A stretch of 64,000 nt of DNA, taken from an uncultured Alphaproteobacteria bacterium (GTDB lineage: Bacteria > Pseudomonadota > Alphaproteobacteria > HIMB59). How positions within the stretch are numbered: position 1 is the stretch's first letter; every line of letters begins with the position of its first letter. A model generated the notes under the pieces. The model did not search any database. It was not told the origin of the DNA and worked only from the letters and a program-made list of their open reading frames with translations. Both the position numbers and the translations under genes were made by a program. Shown here one piece after another: positions 45,764 to 54,320 of this stretch. The stretch is from positions 124,001 through 188,000 of the forward strand of contig CACKEA010000003.1 of NCBI GenBank assembly GCA_902599045.1, in the 5' to 3' direction.

Positions 45764-46717
45764 CTAAGTAAGATTTATATAGATTTTTTTATTTAAGACA
45801 CCTATTTTTCCTGAAAATATTGACCTTTCTTTACCATTTTGAATGTTGCTATTTAATATTTTAATAAAATTTCTAATATTTTCATCACGAATTTGTTTTT
45901 TAAATAAAAATCTATTTTCATAATAAAAAGACTGTATTACTAAGAATTTAAGATTTTCAGTTAAATTATTGAATTTTTCTGATTCAATTTCAAAAATTTT
46001 ATTTTTTTTGTATCTGAAAAAATTCTTGTACAAAGATTTTATATAAGACGTTTTTGAAAAAATAAATCTCTCTTGATTGATTTTAGAGAAATGTTTACCT
46101 GAGTAAAGAAAGTGTCTTATTTTATTTCTGGTAAATTCTAACTCTAGATTAGTTCTATCTTCAAACCAAATTAGTTTATTCCTATTTGCGTATTTTTTAA
46201 TTTGTTTTTTTGTGTATTTACTTAATGGGCGATGTAATTTGAGATCTTTGTATTTTTCTAAAAAGATATTTGATAAGCCAACTGCACCAGATTGTTGAAT
46301 TTTCCTCATAAAGAAAGTTTCATTAAGATCATCAAGATGATGACCTAAGAATATATTTTCAATATTTCTTTTTTTTGAAAAGTTGTATAGAAAATTATAT
46401 CTACTAAATCTAGATTTTTCTTGAAAGCCTTTTATTTTGTTTTTAAGAGAAACTCTCTTCAAAAAAAGATTTTTATTTGAAAGATTATAAAACTTTATAA
46501 ATTGTTTTATTTCATATTTTCCCTCTGATCTTTTTTGGTGATCAAAAATCAAATAATATATATTTTTATTTTTTAAATATTTTGATTTTGTAATCAAATC
46601 AAAGAGGACAGTGCTATCTAATCCACAAGAAATTGAAATTAATATTTTTTCGTTAGTTGATATATTATTTTTAAGGTAATCCTTTACGCCAATAGAGAGT
46701 GGTGTTTCATTAATCAA
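45764..46717 (-). CDS. tilS: tRNA(Ile)-lysidine synthase
   Basis: TilS converts C34 of the CAU-anticodon tRNA-Ile to lysidine so that it reads AUA. The 317-residue protein has an N-terminal PP-loop ATPase: [15 protein letters not shown] near 27-41 stands where SGGxDS is usual, with Cys31 in place of the first Gly. [24 protein letters not shown] and the RNLI-like segment (TRNKIRHFL) follow. It lacks most of the usual C-terminal domain and is a short form. It overlaps cpoB by 8 bases. tilS-ftsH is a common pair. Confidence 0.9.
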   Translation of the reverse strand: MINETPLSIGVKDYLKNNISTNEKILISISCGLDSTVLFDLITKSKYLKNKNIYYLIFDHQKRSEGKYEIKQFIKFYNLSNKNLFLKRVSLKNKIKGFQEKSRFSRYNFLYNFSKKRNIENIFLGHHLDDLNETFFMRKIQQSGAVGLSNIFLEKYKDLKLHRPLSKYTKKQIKKYANRNKLIWFEDRTNLELEFTRNKIRHFLYSGKHFSKINQERFIFSKTSYIKSLYKNFFRYKKNKIFEIESEKFNNLTENLKFLVIQSFYYENRFLFKKQIRDENIRNFIKILNSNIQNGKERSIFSGKIGVLNKKIYINLT

Positions 46718-47738
46718 TAATCAAACCACAGTCTTTGTCGGTTTGAAGAGATTTTGCTGAGTCAATGACTTCTTTGCTATCAATGTAAGTATTTGAAAAA
46801 ATTAGATCCTCCATAATTAAACAGCCGTTTTCTTGATCACCAATACTAAATAGTGACTTTCCTAGCCAAAAATAGTTTTCAGATTTAAATTTTGGAAATG
46901 AAGAGAAATCTCTATGTCTAATACCAAAATATTTTACAGCTTCAATTATCTCATTCTCCATAAAATAAGTTCTACCAAGAAGATAATAAGTTTCAGCCAA
47001 ATATTCTTTTTGATCTGTGTCTGAATTGACTATTAGGAGCAGACTCTCAATAGCAGACATGTTATCAAGACTTGCGAAACTTGTTTTAGCATTTTTTAGT
47101 TCTTCTTCGACGTTAATTGTCGGCTTATTTAGCTCTATTTCTCTATCTTTTATTAATTGATCCAAATCATTTAGCATAGAAACATTAACTTCTGATATAG
47201 ATTTTATCTCGATTACATCTAATTCCTCCTTTTCAATACTTAATGAGGAAGTTTCTTCTTCAACATCCGCAACAGAATTGTCAGGAGTTTTTACTTTATC
47301 TTTCTCAAGTTTAGAAAGACTAATTTGACCTAATAACTGATCATCTTCTGAGTTCTCTACGATATTTGAGGAACTTTCTTCTATATTTAGTTGATCAGAT
47401 GTACTGATTATTTTTTTTTCATCAACATTTGATGATGTGTATAAAGAGTACAAGTTACTGACATCATCTTTCATATCCAAAATTTGTTTTTCCAATGAAT
47501 TTATACTCTTTGAAATATCGTTAATTAGTATTTTTAATTCATCTAATTCAATATTGTCGTTTGAGTCATTAGAATTATTTAGTGATGTCTCATTTTTGTA
47601 AACAAACTTTTGAAGATCAATAATATCATTTTTAATTCTGTCTAATTCTACTGATACTTGATTGTGTTTTTCAGATTGTGCGTGATTGGTAATAAAGACA
47701 AGAAAAAAAATAACCAATATTTTGTTTATTTTTTTCAT
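46710..47738 (-). CDS. cpoB: Tol-Pal accessory protein CpoB (YbgF)
   Basis: A periplasmic protein that ties Tol-Pal function to peptidoglycan synthesis. The 342-residue protein has a signal peptide (to about residue 22), a predicted coiled-coil around HNQVSVELDRIKNDIIDLQKF and on to about 95, a long acidic Ser/Glu-rich linker, and C-terminal TPR repeats (AETYYLLGRTYFMENEIIEAVKYF and following). The linker is unusually acidic and long. Its ATG lies 9 bases behind a strong hairpin that separates it from pal. Confidence 0.88.
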   Translation of the reverse strand: MKKINKILVIFFLVFITNHAQSEKHNQVSVELDRIKNDIIDLQKFVYKNETSLNNSNDSNDNIELDELKILINDISKSINSLEKQILDMKDDVSNLYSLYTSSNVDEKKIISTSDQLNIEESSSNIVENSEDDQLLGQISLSKLEKDKVKTPDNSVADVEEETSSLSIEKEELDVIEIKSISEVNVSMLNDLDQLIKDREIELNKPTINVEEELKNAKTSFASLDNMSAIESLLLIVNSDTDQKEYLAETYYLLGRTYFMENEIIEAVKYFGIRHRDFSSFPKFKSENYFWLGKSLFSIGDQENGCLIMEDLIFSNTYIDSKEVIDSAKSLQTDKDCGLIID

Positions 47739-47747
47739 AAAGTTTTT

Positions 47748-47774
47748 AGGCGCTCTTTCAAAAAAAGAGCACCT
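47748..47774 (-). promoter_or_regulatory. Strong intercistronic hairpin, pal-cpoB
   Basis: On the minus strand AGGTGCTCTTT (47774-47764), a 5-base TTTTG loop, and AAAGAGCGCCT (47758-47748) form an 11-bp stem with one G-U pair. That pair works only in the minus-strand RNA (it would be A-C on the other strand), which suggests it acts in the pal-cpoB message. It is followed by AAAAACTTT and the cpoB ATG, with no T-run, so it is unlikely to be a simple terminator. It resembles the potF-potG hairpin. Confidence 0.7.
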
Positions 47775-47788
47775 TAATGAAATTTTTA

Positions 47789-48283
47789 TTAATTACTTAC
47801 TATTGTAACGCCGCGTCTATTTTGACTATAAGCAGTTTCGTCAGACCCAATAACTTCTGGTCTTTCTTTTCCCCAACTTACATATTCCATTCTATTGGTG
47901 TCAATTCCTGCCTGAGCGAGATAAGAGTAAACAGAAAATGCTCTTTTATCTCCTAAAGCTAAGTTGTACTCACGGGTACCTCTTTCATCTGCATGACCTT
48001 CAACAGTTATGTTAGAGTCAGGGTACTGCATTAACCAAGCAGCTTGAGCATCAAGCGTTGCTTGAGCATCAACAGTAAGTTCTGAACTATCAAATTCAAA
48101 AAACACTCTATCGCCTACATTAACAATCAAATCCTCTTGAGTGCCAGCTGTAATTTCAACTCCAGAGGATGAACTTGCGCTAGTTGAAGTTGCATCAACG
48201 TTTCCACCTTCTTCTGTCTTAGTGGCAGCACATGAAGCAAGGAAAAAACCAGCAACAATAAGCATAAACAATTTTTTTAACAT
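47789..48283 (-). CDS. pal: Peptidoglycan-associated lipoprotein Pal
   Basis: An outer-membrane lipoprotein of 164 residues that binds peptidoglycan and TolB. The lipobox FLASC places the lipidated Cys at 18. A short Ser/Thr-rich spacer leads to the OmpA-like domain with VFFEFDSSELT, the binding motif EGHADERGTREYNLALGDKRA near 103-123, and the terminal NRRGVTIV. The ATG at 48283 is chosen because it gives a normal lipoprotein signal and has GGAGA nine bases before it; the longer frame adds 18 residues ahead of the signal. Confidence 0.95.
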   Translation of the reverse strand: MLKKLFMLIVAGFFLASCAATKTEEGGNVDATSTSASSSSGVEITAGTQEDLIVNVGDRVFFEFDSSELTVDAQATLDAQAAWLMQYPDSNITVEGHADERGTREYNLALGDKRAFSVYSYLAQAGIDTNRMEYVSWGKERPEVIGSDETAYSQNRRGVTIVSN

Positions 48284-48406
48284 TATTATAAATCTCCGCG
48301 TAAATATATTCTTACTATAGTTTAGGTAAATAAACACTGAATTTTTTGGAAATCAAGACAATTCTTATTTAATTTTTACTAAAATTTGATGATTTTTAAT
48401 GAATTT
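48284..48406 (-). promoter_or_regulatory. Leader region of pal (longest gap in the window)
   Basis: This 123-base gap between tolB and pal is the largest without a gene. On the minus strand TTGATT (48356-48351) and TATTTA (48332-48327) stand 18 bases apart as a possible promoter for pal-cpoB. GGAGA (48297-48293) is a ribosome site nine bases before the pal ATG. I see no strong hairpin. A separate pal promoter inside tol-pal operons is well known in other bacteria; here it is only inferred. Confidence 0.35.
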
Positions 48407-49726
48407 TTATAATAAAGGTGACCAAGCTGGGTCGCTTCCATCTAGTGGAGTGGGAATGACCCTCTCGTTATATCCAGTTATGTCTATAAAATGTATTGAT
48501 ACTTCTCCACCTGTTCCATCAAGATTTGACCTTTTTTGTCTGTGAAATATTAAATACCTACCATTTGGAGACCATGCTGGAGACTCTAAAGAAAAATCCC
48601 TGACTATTACTCTTTCATTGTTTCCATTTGTATCCATGACTCCTATGTGGAAATTACCTTGGGTTAACTTAGTAAAAGCTATCAAGTCCCCCCTAGGAGA
48701 CCATACTGGATTACCATAAACACCTCTACCTTTTGAAATTCTTTTAATATTATCTCCGTTCTTATCCATAATAAATAATTGGGGACTGCCTCCACGATCA
48801 GAGTTAAAAACAATTTTTTCTCCATTGGGAGAAAAAGAGGGAGATGTGTCAATTCCAGAGTCATTTGTCAATCTTGAGCGAGATCGAGTGTTTAAATCCA
48901 TTAAATAGATCTCAGAATTTGCTGCATTATTAGGATCTGAAAAAGACATCACTACACTTTGACTATCTGGTGAAAATCTTGGTGCAAAAGTCATTCCAGG
49001 AAAGTCTCCAACAATTTCCCTTTCACCAGTTTTAAGATTGTAAATATAAACTCTTGGAAGATTATTTTTGTACTCCATGTAGGTAACTATTTGATTATTT
49101 GGTGCAAAACGAGGAGTTAAAACTAAATTTTTTCCGTCCGTTAAAAATTGATGACTATCCAAATGTCCATCTTGATCCATGATTGCTAATCTTTTTACTC
49201 TTTGATCTAGTGGACCAATTTCTGAAACATAAACAATTCTTGTATCAAAATAACCAGTCTCGCCTGTTATTCTTTCGTAAACGATGTCACTTACAGTATG
49301 ACCTACTCTTCTTATTAAATTTTCATCAGGTATTGTAAGTTGTAATTTTTCTATCTCTTTTGCGTTAAAGACATCATAAAGCCTCATTCGTAGTCTAATC
49401 CCTTTGTCAGTTTTACTGACATCTGCGCTTAATAGAAACTGTGCTTTGATTAATTTCCAGTCTTCAAAGCGAGGGACTTTTTCAACTAAATTATCGGATT
49501 GAATATAAAGATCTTCATTAACTGTATAAAAAAGACCTGAATTTGTTAGATTATTGTTAATGATTTGCCTTAGCGTATTCCCATATCTAGCAGTGTCTGA
49601 GTCTGCACCAAATATCTGAGTTATAGCTATAGGGGTGGGTTCAACTTTTCCTTGTGCAATTGTTACCTCTAAAGCAGCGTTTGCGTTTAGTGAAAAAAAC
49701 AAAATTAATAGGATTTTTTTAATCAT
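48407..49726 (-). CDS. tolB: Tol-Pal system beta-propeller protein TolB
   Basis: A periplasmic protein of 439 residues with a signal peptide (MIKKILLILFFSLNANA), an N-terminal domain to about 165, and a C-terminal six-bladed beta-propeller of WD40-like PD40 repeats such as APRFSPDSQSVVMSFS, SPSFSPNGEKIVFNS and PVWSPRGDLIAFT. It binds Pal and TolA during outer-membrane constriction at division. It lies in the usual order tolQ-tolR-tolA-tolB-pal-cpoB. Confidence 0.97.
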   Translation of the reverse strand: MIKKILLILFFSLNANAALEVTIAQGKVEPTPIAITQIFGADSDTARYGNTLRQIINNNLTNSGLFYTVNEDLYIQSDNLVEKVPRFEDWKLIKAQFLLSADVSKTDKGIRLRMRLYDVFNAKEIEKLQLTIPDENLIRRVGHTVSDIVYERITGETGYFDTRIVYVSEIGPLDQRVKRLAIMDQDGHLDSHQFLTDGKNLVLTPRFAPNNQIVTYMEYKNNLPRVYIYNLKTGEREIVGDFPGMTFAPRFSPDSQSVVMSFSDPNNAANSEIYLMDLNTRSRSRLTNDSGIDTSPSFSPNGEKIVFNSDRGGSPQLFIMDKNGDNIKRISKGRGVYGNPVWSPRGDLIAFTKLTQGNFHIGVMDTNGNNERVIVRDFSLESPAWSPNGRYLIFHRQKRSNLDGTGGEVSIHFIDITGYNERVIPTPLDGSDPAWSPLL

Positions 49727-49771
49727 AAGAATATTTCTGATAGATTTTGCAATTTATATATTAAATTTTTA

Positions 49772-50776
49772 TTAATCAAACATCCAGCTGAAATCAAAAG
49801 TAAAATTAATTTCTTTCCACTGTTCATATTTATCTTCAGGTAATAAAAGAGGGCTACAATCTGGATTATTCACTGCTCTCATTGCAGCTTCAGCAGCAGT
49901 TCTAAATGATGGATCATTCAATTTTTCTTTATTGACTACTTTAGAACTTTTTACTGTTCGATCAGGGTTAACTTCAATGTAAATGACAGGTTTTATTTCT
50001 TTTAAATTAGCAACACCAACATTAAGATTTAAACAGCCATGTAATTGTTGCCTTAATAAATCAATTTCTGAAATAGTCATCGTTGGTCCAACTTTTTCTG
50101 TGAAAACTTCCTCTTGTTTGACTTCAGATGCTTCTTGTTCTTTTTTGAATTCTTTGTTCTGATTTTCTAAGTCTTTAAGAACAGTACTAACATTGAAAGT
50201 TTTCTTTACAGGCTTTTTCTTTACAACAATCTCAATATCTTTTTTAGGTTCTTGTATCTCTTTAGGTTCAGGTTTTTGTTTTAATTTAATCTCAAAATCA
50301 TTTTCAATTGGCGGTGGTGTCTCCTCTTCTGGTTTTTTAATTTCAGGTTTTACTTTCTCATCAATTATAAATTCATTTGTTTTGTCTGCAGAGTTATCAA
50401 TCAATACTTTTTCATTAGTGTCCTGAATTATTTGATCAATTGGTTCTTGTGATGTTATTTCTTTTAATTCTGGTTCAATAGCCTTAGTTTCATTCTGCTT
50501 TGGAGCCTCTTCTTGAAATGTTGGGACAATTTCATTTATCTCCTCAACAAATTCAGGTGCAGCTGTCTCTTCTTCAATAATGAACATTTCGATAGGTAAA
50601 ATCATTGGAATATCGCTGATTTTTTTTTCAAAAGTAAAATTTATCATCGGTATCAAAATTAAAAGATGTAATAGAAAAGAAAATATTTGGAAATAAAAAT
50701 CACTTTTTTTATAACTAAAATTTTCAATGAATAAGATTAAATTTCTGAAAGGATCAAATAGTGTAATAGTAGACAA
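49772..50776 (-). CDS. tolA: TolA-like energy-coupling protein
   Basis: A 334-residue protein with one N-terminal membrane helix (about 30-47, IFSFLLHLLILIPMINF), a long Glu/Lys/Pro-rich middle (about 70-225), and a C-terminal TonB/TolA-like domain with LLRQQLHGCLNLNVGV and MRAVNNPDCSPLLLP, whose two Cys could form a disulfide. TolA reaches across the periplasm from TolQR to TolB-Pal. It directly abuts the tolR stop. The middle is Pro/Glu-rich rather than the Ala/Lys helix of E. coli. Confidence 0.9.
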   Translation of the reverse strand: MSTITLFDPFRNLILFIENFSYKKSDFYFQIFSFLLHLLILIPMINFTFEKKISDIPMILPIEMFIIEEETAAPEFVEEINEIVPTFQEEAPKQNETKAIEPELKEITSQEPIDQIIQDTNEKVLIDNSADKTNEFIIDEKVKPEIKKPEEETPPPIENDFEIKLKQKPEPKEIQEPKKDIEIVVKKKPVKKTFNVSTVLKDLENQNKEFKKEQEASEVKQEEVFTEKVGPTMTISEIDLLRQQLHGCLNLNVGVANLKEIKPVIYIEVNPDRTVKSSKVVNKEKLNDPSFRTAAEAAMRAVNNPDCSPLLLPEDKYEQWKEINFTFDFSWMFD

Positions 50777-51172
50777 CTAACTTGGTTTTTTCGTAACGAG
50801 AGCAATTTTTAAAAAACCTGATGTGTTCAGAGCACCAAGAACCTTCATTACTTCTCCATAATTAATTGTGGTATCAGCTCTTAAAAAAATTCTTATATCA
50901 GTGTTAGAGCCAGCAATAGTTTTTACTTTTAGTATTAACTCTTCAAAAGGTATTAGTTCCTCACCCAAATAAATATTATTATTTTCATTAATTGAAATTT
51001 CTAGAGGCTCCTTTTGTGCATCTAAAGAATTAGCCTCAACTTTTGGTAAGTTTACAGGAACCCCCACTGTAAGAAGAGGGGCAGTAACCATAAATACAAT
51101 TAATAAAACCAACATCACATCAACCATAGGGGTGACATTTATACTTGAAACAGGTCGATGTTTTTTTCTCAT
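50777..51172 (-). CDS. tolR: Biopolymer transport protein TolR
   Basis: A 131-residue ExbD/TolR protein. The single membrane helix near 14-34 has NVTPMVDVMLVLLIVFMVTAP, with the conserved Asp used in proton-driven movement, and a small periplasmic domain follows (IYLGEELIPFEEL, FLRADTTINYGEVMKVL). It forms the TolQR motor. It follows tolQ by 4 bases and abuts tolA. Confidence 0.96.
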   Translation of the reverse strand: MRKKHRPVSSINVTPMVDVMLVLLIVFMVTAPLLTVGVPVNLPKVEANSLDAQKEPLEISINENNNIYLGEELIPFEELILKVKTIAGSNTDIRIFLRADTTINYGEVMKVLGALNTSGFLKIALVTKKPS

Positions 51173-51176
51173 ATCC

Positions 51177-51875
51177 TTATTTGACTTGGCGTGAAATTAT
51201 ATTCACTAAATCCTTTCCAAAACTTTCAGCTTCTGACAAATAGTTATCAATTTTTGACGTTATCAGGTTGTAGTAAGCAGTTGAAGGAATAGCCACAAAA
51301 AGACCTAAAGCAGTCACAAATAAAGCTTCTGCAATACCTGGCGCTACTACTGCAAGGTTAGTATTTTGAGCAATTGCTATTGCTTGAAAACTATTCATGA
51401 TTCCCCAAACTGTTCCAAATAAACCTATAAAAGGTGCGACAGATCCAGAAGAAGCCAAAAATGACAGCCCCTTATTTAAATTTGTATCCTCAATAGCAAT
51501 ACTTAAATCAAGAGATGTGTAAAGTCTTTGAATAAAAGCAGAGTCGACTTTATTTTTTTGCATTCGAGATTTTTCATACTCATTCATAATATTTCTAAAA
51601 ATATTTGAAAAGCTTTCTTGATCGAAATCATCAATTTGTTGGTAAAGCTCATCCAAAGAGACACCGGACCAAAAATGATTTTCAAATTTTTTGGATATTT
51701 TCTTAATTTTATTTATTAGGAGAATTTTTTGAATAATTGTCTTCCAAGATTGAATTGAAAAAATAACTAACAATATGATTACAAATTTTACGACCCAATC
51801 AGATTTGAGAAACATTCCCATCATTGAGAAATCTACAGAACCCTCAAGGGCGGCTAAGTTAACTACTTCTTCCAT
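51177..51875 (-). CDS. tolQ: Proton channel protein TolQ
   Basis: A 232-residue MotA/TolQ/ExbB family protein with three membrane helices (about 28-46, 138-158, 172-192). The conserved stretches APFIGLFGTVWGIMNSF and VVAPGIAEALFVTALGLFVAIPS are clear. With TolR it forms the proton-driven motor of the Tol-Pal system. The ybgC thioesterase gene that often precedes tolQ is absent; the upstream gene (3-base gap) is a small nuclease-like gene. Confidence 0.96.
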   Translation of the reverse strand: MEEVVNLAALEGSVDFSMMGMFLKSDWVVKFVIILLVIFSIQSWKTIIQKILLINKIKKISKKFENHFWSGVSLDELYQQIDDFDQESFSNIFRNIMNEYEKSRMQKNKVDSAFIQRLYTSLDLSIAIEDTNLNKGLSFLASSGSVAPFIGLFGTVWGIMNSFQAIAIAQNTNLAVVAPGIAEALFVTALGLFVAIPSTAYYNLITSKIDNYLSEAESFGKDLVNIISRQVK

Positions 51876-51878
51876 ATA

Positions 51879-52205
51879 TTATTCTTCTTCAATTATTTTT
51901 TTGTTTTTCAGCTCTTTGGAAACCCTATCAAAATCATCTGAATGTACCATTATCCAAAAACCAGGTCTATTTTTTTCACATAATGCAATAACTGGGGTTT
52001 TTTGTTCCTTATCAGCGAAAGATTTTGTATCATCCCATAATTTAATTGCCGAATGCTTAGCTCTTAACTTACACTCTATAAATAAATTATCATGAATTAC
52101 GTCTGCATGAGTAACTTTTGAATTAATCCCGCTTAGAGCGTTTCTCAAACCCCCAAAAAACTTTGCAACAAGTCTTTCTCTATTCTTCCATGCTTTATCA
52201 GGCAT
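51879..52205 (-). CDS. Small PD-(D/E)XK nuclease-like protein, Hjc-like
   Basis: A 108-residue protein with no signal or membrane part. The pattern KNRERLVAKFFGG (Glu10), HADVIHDNLFIECK (Asp35, Glu44, Lys46) and the later TKSFADKEQKTPVIAL matches the E-(n)-D-(n)-ExK core of PD-(D/E)XK nucleases. It is close in size and spacing to archaeal/phage Hjc-type Holliday junction resolvases, where PDVI...IECK is typical. It lies between yebC (8-base overlap) and tolQ, a place where proteobacteria usually carry ruvC-ruvA-ruvB. The nuclease fold is inferred from motif spacing; the substrate is not known. Confidence 0.6.
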   Translation of the reverse strand: MPDKAWKNRERLVAKFFGGLRNALSGINSKVTHADVIHDNLFIECKLRAKHSAIKLWDDTKSFADKEQKTPVIALCEKNRPGFWIMVHSDDFDRVSKELKNKKIIEEE

Positions 52206-52938
52206 TAGTAACCTCTAACAAACTAGAGTCAAAATCTAGATTTGAAAAGCAATTTTGAACATCATCATTATCCTCTAATTCGTCATTTAATTTGACTAGT
52301 TTTGTTAGCTCTTCTTCTTTTTCAATATTTACAGTCAAATTTGGCTTCCAAATAATATTGGCACTTTCGATTTCAAATTTTTTTTCTCGCATTATTTTCT
52401 CCAATGATGCTAATGTCTCATAAGAACAATAAATATATGTTGTATTATCCTCTGTGTTGTAGTCCTCTAATCCATGGTCAAGTAAGTCTTCTAATGCACC
52501 ATCATCAATTTCTTTTTTTACTTGTATTTCTCCGACTTTATTAAAATTAAAACTTACACTTCCTGTCTCCCCTAAATTTCCTCCATTTTTAGAAAAAATA
52601 GATCTTATCTCAGAGGCTGTTCTATTTTTATTATCTGTTAAAGCCTCAACTATAAAAGCTGTTCCAAAAGGACCATACCCCTCGTAACGTACTTCTGAGT
52701 AATCCGCAGTATCAGTATTATTTTTATTAATTGCTCTATCTACATTGTCCTTAGGCATGTTCACACTTCGAGCATTAGTTATAGCTAGTCTTAATCTTGG
52801 ATTGGACTCTGGGTCTGTTCCTCCTATTTTCACAGCTATTTGAATTTCTCTTCCTATTTTTGCAAATTGTTTCGCTCTTTTTTTATCCTGAGCACCCTTA
52901 CGATATTGGATATTTTTAAATTTGGAATGCCCTGCCAT
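52198..52938 (-). CDS. yebC: YebC/PmpR family protein
   Basis: A 246-residue protein of the YebC/TACO1 family. It begins with the diagnostic AGHSKFKNIQYRKGAQDKKRAKQF. GGTDPESNPRLRLAI, MPKDNVDRAI, YEGYGPFGTAFIVEALTDNKNRT and the acidic C-terminal domain (LVKLNDELEDNDDVQN) are all present. The family was first described as DNA-binding regulators, and later work links it to translation of difficult peptide stretches. It sits behind the YmdB-type gene. Confidence 0.97.
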   Translation of the reverse strand: MAGHSKFKNIQYRKGAQDKKRAKQFAKIGREIQIAVKIGGTDPESNPRLRLAITNARSVNMPKDNVDRAINKNNTDTADYSEVRYEGYGPFGTAFIVEALTDNKNRTASEIRSIFSKNGGNLGETGSVSFNFNKVGEIQVKKEIDDGALEDLLDHGLEDYNTEDNTTYIYCSYETLASLEKIMREKKFEIESANIIWKPNLTVNIEKEEELTKLVKLNDELEDNDDVQNCFSNLDFDSSLLEVTNA

Positions 52939-52941
52939 GAT

Positions 52942-53757
52942 CTAAGATAATAAATTACTGTCCAAAACACCACCTATTTGAATAGATTGAATGGAATTTT
53001 TCTTTTCTTCATTGGTAGTTATTATTGCTCCTGAAATAGTTGCAATTCCCTCGGCTGGTTCAAGCCGATGCGTATTAGATCCGGTTCTCATTCTTTTAAT
53101 GGCATTTTCTTTTTTCATACCAATAACAGAATTATAATCACCTGTCATGCCAATATCAGTTTGAAAACAAGTACCCTTTTCCAATACTCTTGCGTCTGAA
53201 GTTGGGATATGAACATGCGTTCCATATATAGCAGTAAATTTTCCATCATAATTTTGAGCTATACCATTTTTTTCAGAAGTAACCTCAGCGTGGACCTCTA
53301 AAAATGAAAAATCAATATTATGGTCATTAATTATAGATAAGAGCTGCGTGTCAATAGAATTAAAAGGATTATCTAAAGGAAGGTCGATAAATGTTTGACC
53401 ATGAATTTGGCTTACTAATATTCTATGACCATTTTCATGAGTAAAAATTTTATATCCTTTACCTGGTGAACCAGCTTCAAAATTCAAAGGTCTTATAATA
53501 CTGTGATTTGGATTACTCTCCATATAGTCAATGATCTCTTTTTGTTTCCAAGCATGATTTCCTAGAGTAATAGCATCAGCTCCCCAGCTTATGAGATCCT
53601 CATATATTTTTCCTGTAAGCCCGTAACCACCTGCTGAATTTTCAGCATTCACTATTGTAAAATCAATTTTAAATTGTCTTTGTATATTTTTTAAATTTTC
53701 TTTAAGAGCTGTTCTACCTGATCTTCCAACAACATCTCCTATAACTAAAAAATTCAT
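52942..53757 (-). CDS. YmdB-type metallophosphoesterase (TIGR00282 family)
   Basis: A 271-residue dinuclear metal phosphoesterase. The metal-binding motifs are MNFLVIGDVVGRSGR at the start, NAENSAGGYGLT, TLGNHAWKQKEI, and YGTHVHIPTSDARVL, followed by QTDIGMTGDYNSVIGM. Relatives such as Bacillus YmdB hydrolyse cyclic nucleotides and affect RNA turnover; the substrate here is not known. The start at 53757 overlaps the cyclo-ligase stop as ATGA and matches the family N-terminus. Confidence 0.92.
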   Translation of the reverse strand: MNFLVIGDVVGRSGRTALKENLKNIQRQFKIDFTIVNAENSAGGYGLTGKIYEDLISWGADAITLGNHAWKQKEIIDYMESNPNHSIIRPLNFEAGSPGKGYKIFTHENGHRILVSQIHGQTFIDLPLDNPFNSIDTQLLSIINDHNIDFSFLEVHAEVTSEKNGIAQNYDGKFTAIYGTHVHIPTSDARVLEKGTCFQTDIGMTGDYNSVIGMKKENAIKRMRTGSNTHRLEPAEGIATISGAIITTNEEKKNSIQSIQIGGVLDSNLLS

Positions 53758-54320
53758 AAGGAATAGACTCTCTGCTCTGAACAAATGTAATCAACTTTTT
53801 GATCAAAACTTTCTTGAAAATTAAAGTTAGTTTTTTGAATTTCAAAGGCAGCTAAAATAGTTTTTAAATTTCCTTTTTTTTTTAATTCTTCAATTGTTCT
53901 GTCAAAAAAACCTCCTCCGTAACCTACTCTATAGCCTTGTTCGTTGAATGCGGAACAAGATGCAATAATTATATCAGGATCTAAAGCCACTTCACCAGTA
54001 GGTTCCATTATTCCACCAAAACCTTTTTCTAAACTTGGATTATGAGGGTTATATTCAAAGTACTTTAAAGCAGCTCCTTTTGATATTACTCGTGGAAGCG
54101 AGCATGTGATATTTTTATTTATTAAATCATTTGATATTCTCAATACGTCTACTTCATTTTTATATGGATAAAACAAACCAACAGATTTTTGTGGATTAAT
54201 TTTTTCTATTATTTCTAAAATTTTTGAATTTATGATACTAGAATAAGTGTCTAAGTCCGAAATGCTAAGTTTCATTCTTAGGTCAAGGTGGTAATTACGT
54301 ATTTGTTTTTTATTCAACAA
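53754..54320 (-). CDS. 5-formyltetrahydrofolate cyclo-ligase family protein
   Basis: A 188-residue protein that would convert 5-formyl-THF to 5,10-methenyl-THF with ATP, recycling the folinate storage form. An N-terminal KKQIRNYHLDLRMKLS resembles the usual KxxLRxxxxxxR start, VGLFYPYKNEVDVL is in the middle, and the C-terminal GYRVGYGGGFFDRTIEEL is the ATP/folate signature. In alphaproteobacteria this gene follows zapA, as here, with an 11-base overlap. Confidence 0.92.
   Translation of the reverse strand: MLNKKQIRNYHLDLRMKLSISDLDTYSSIINSKILEIIEKINPQKSVGLFYPYKNEVDVLRISNDLINKNITCSLPRVISKGAALKYFEYNPHNPSLEKGFGGIMEPTGEVALDPDIIIASCSAFNEQGYRVGYGGGFFDRTIEELKKKGNLKTILAAFEIQKTNFNFQESFDQKVDYICSEQRVYSL

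Noticed and set aside
45746-45771. 7-bp inverted repeat TTACTTA...TAAGTAA ahead of ftsH as terminator or heat-shock promoter
   Set aside because: It is purely A/T-rich apart from one G/C pair, has a 12-base loop and no T-run, and no sigma-32 consensus is visible.
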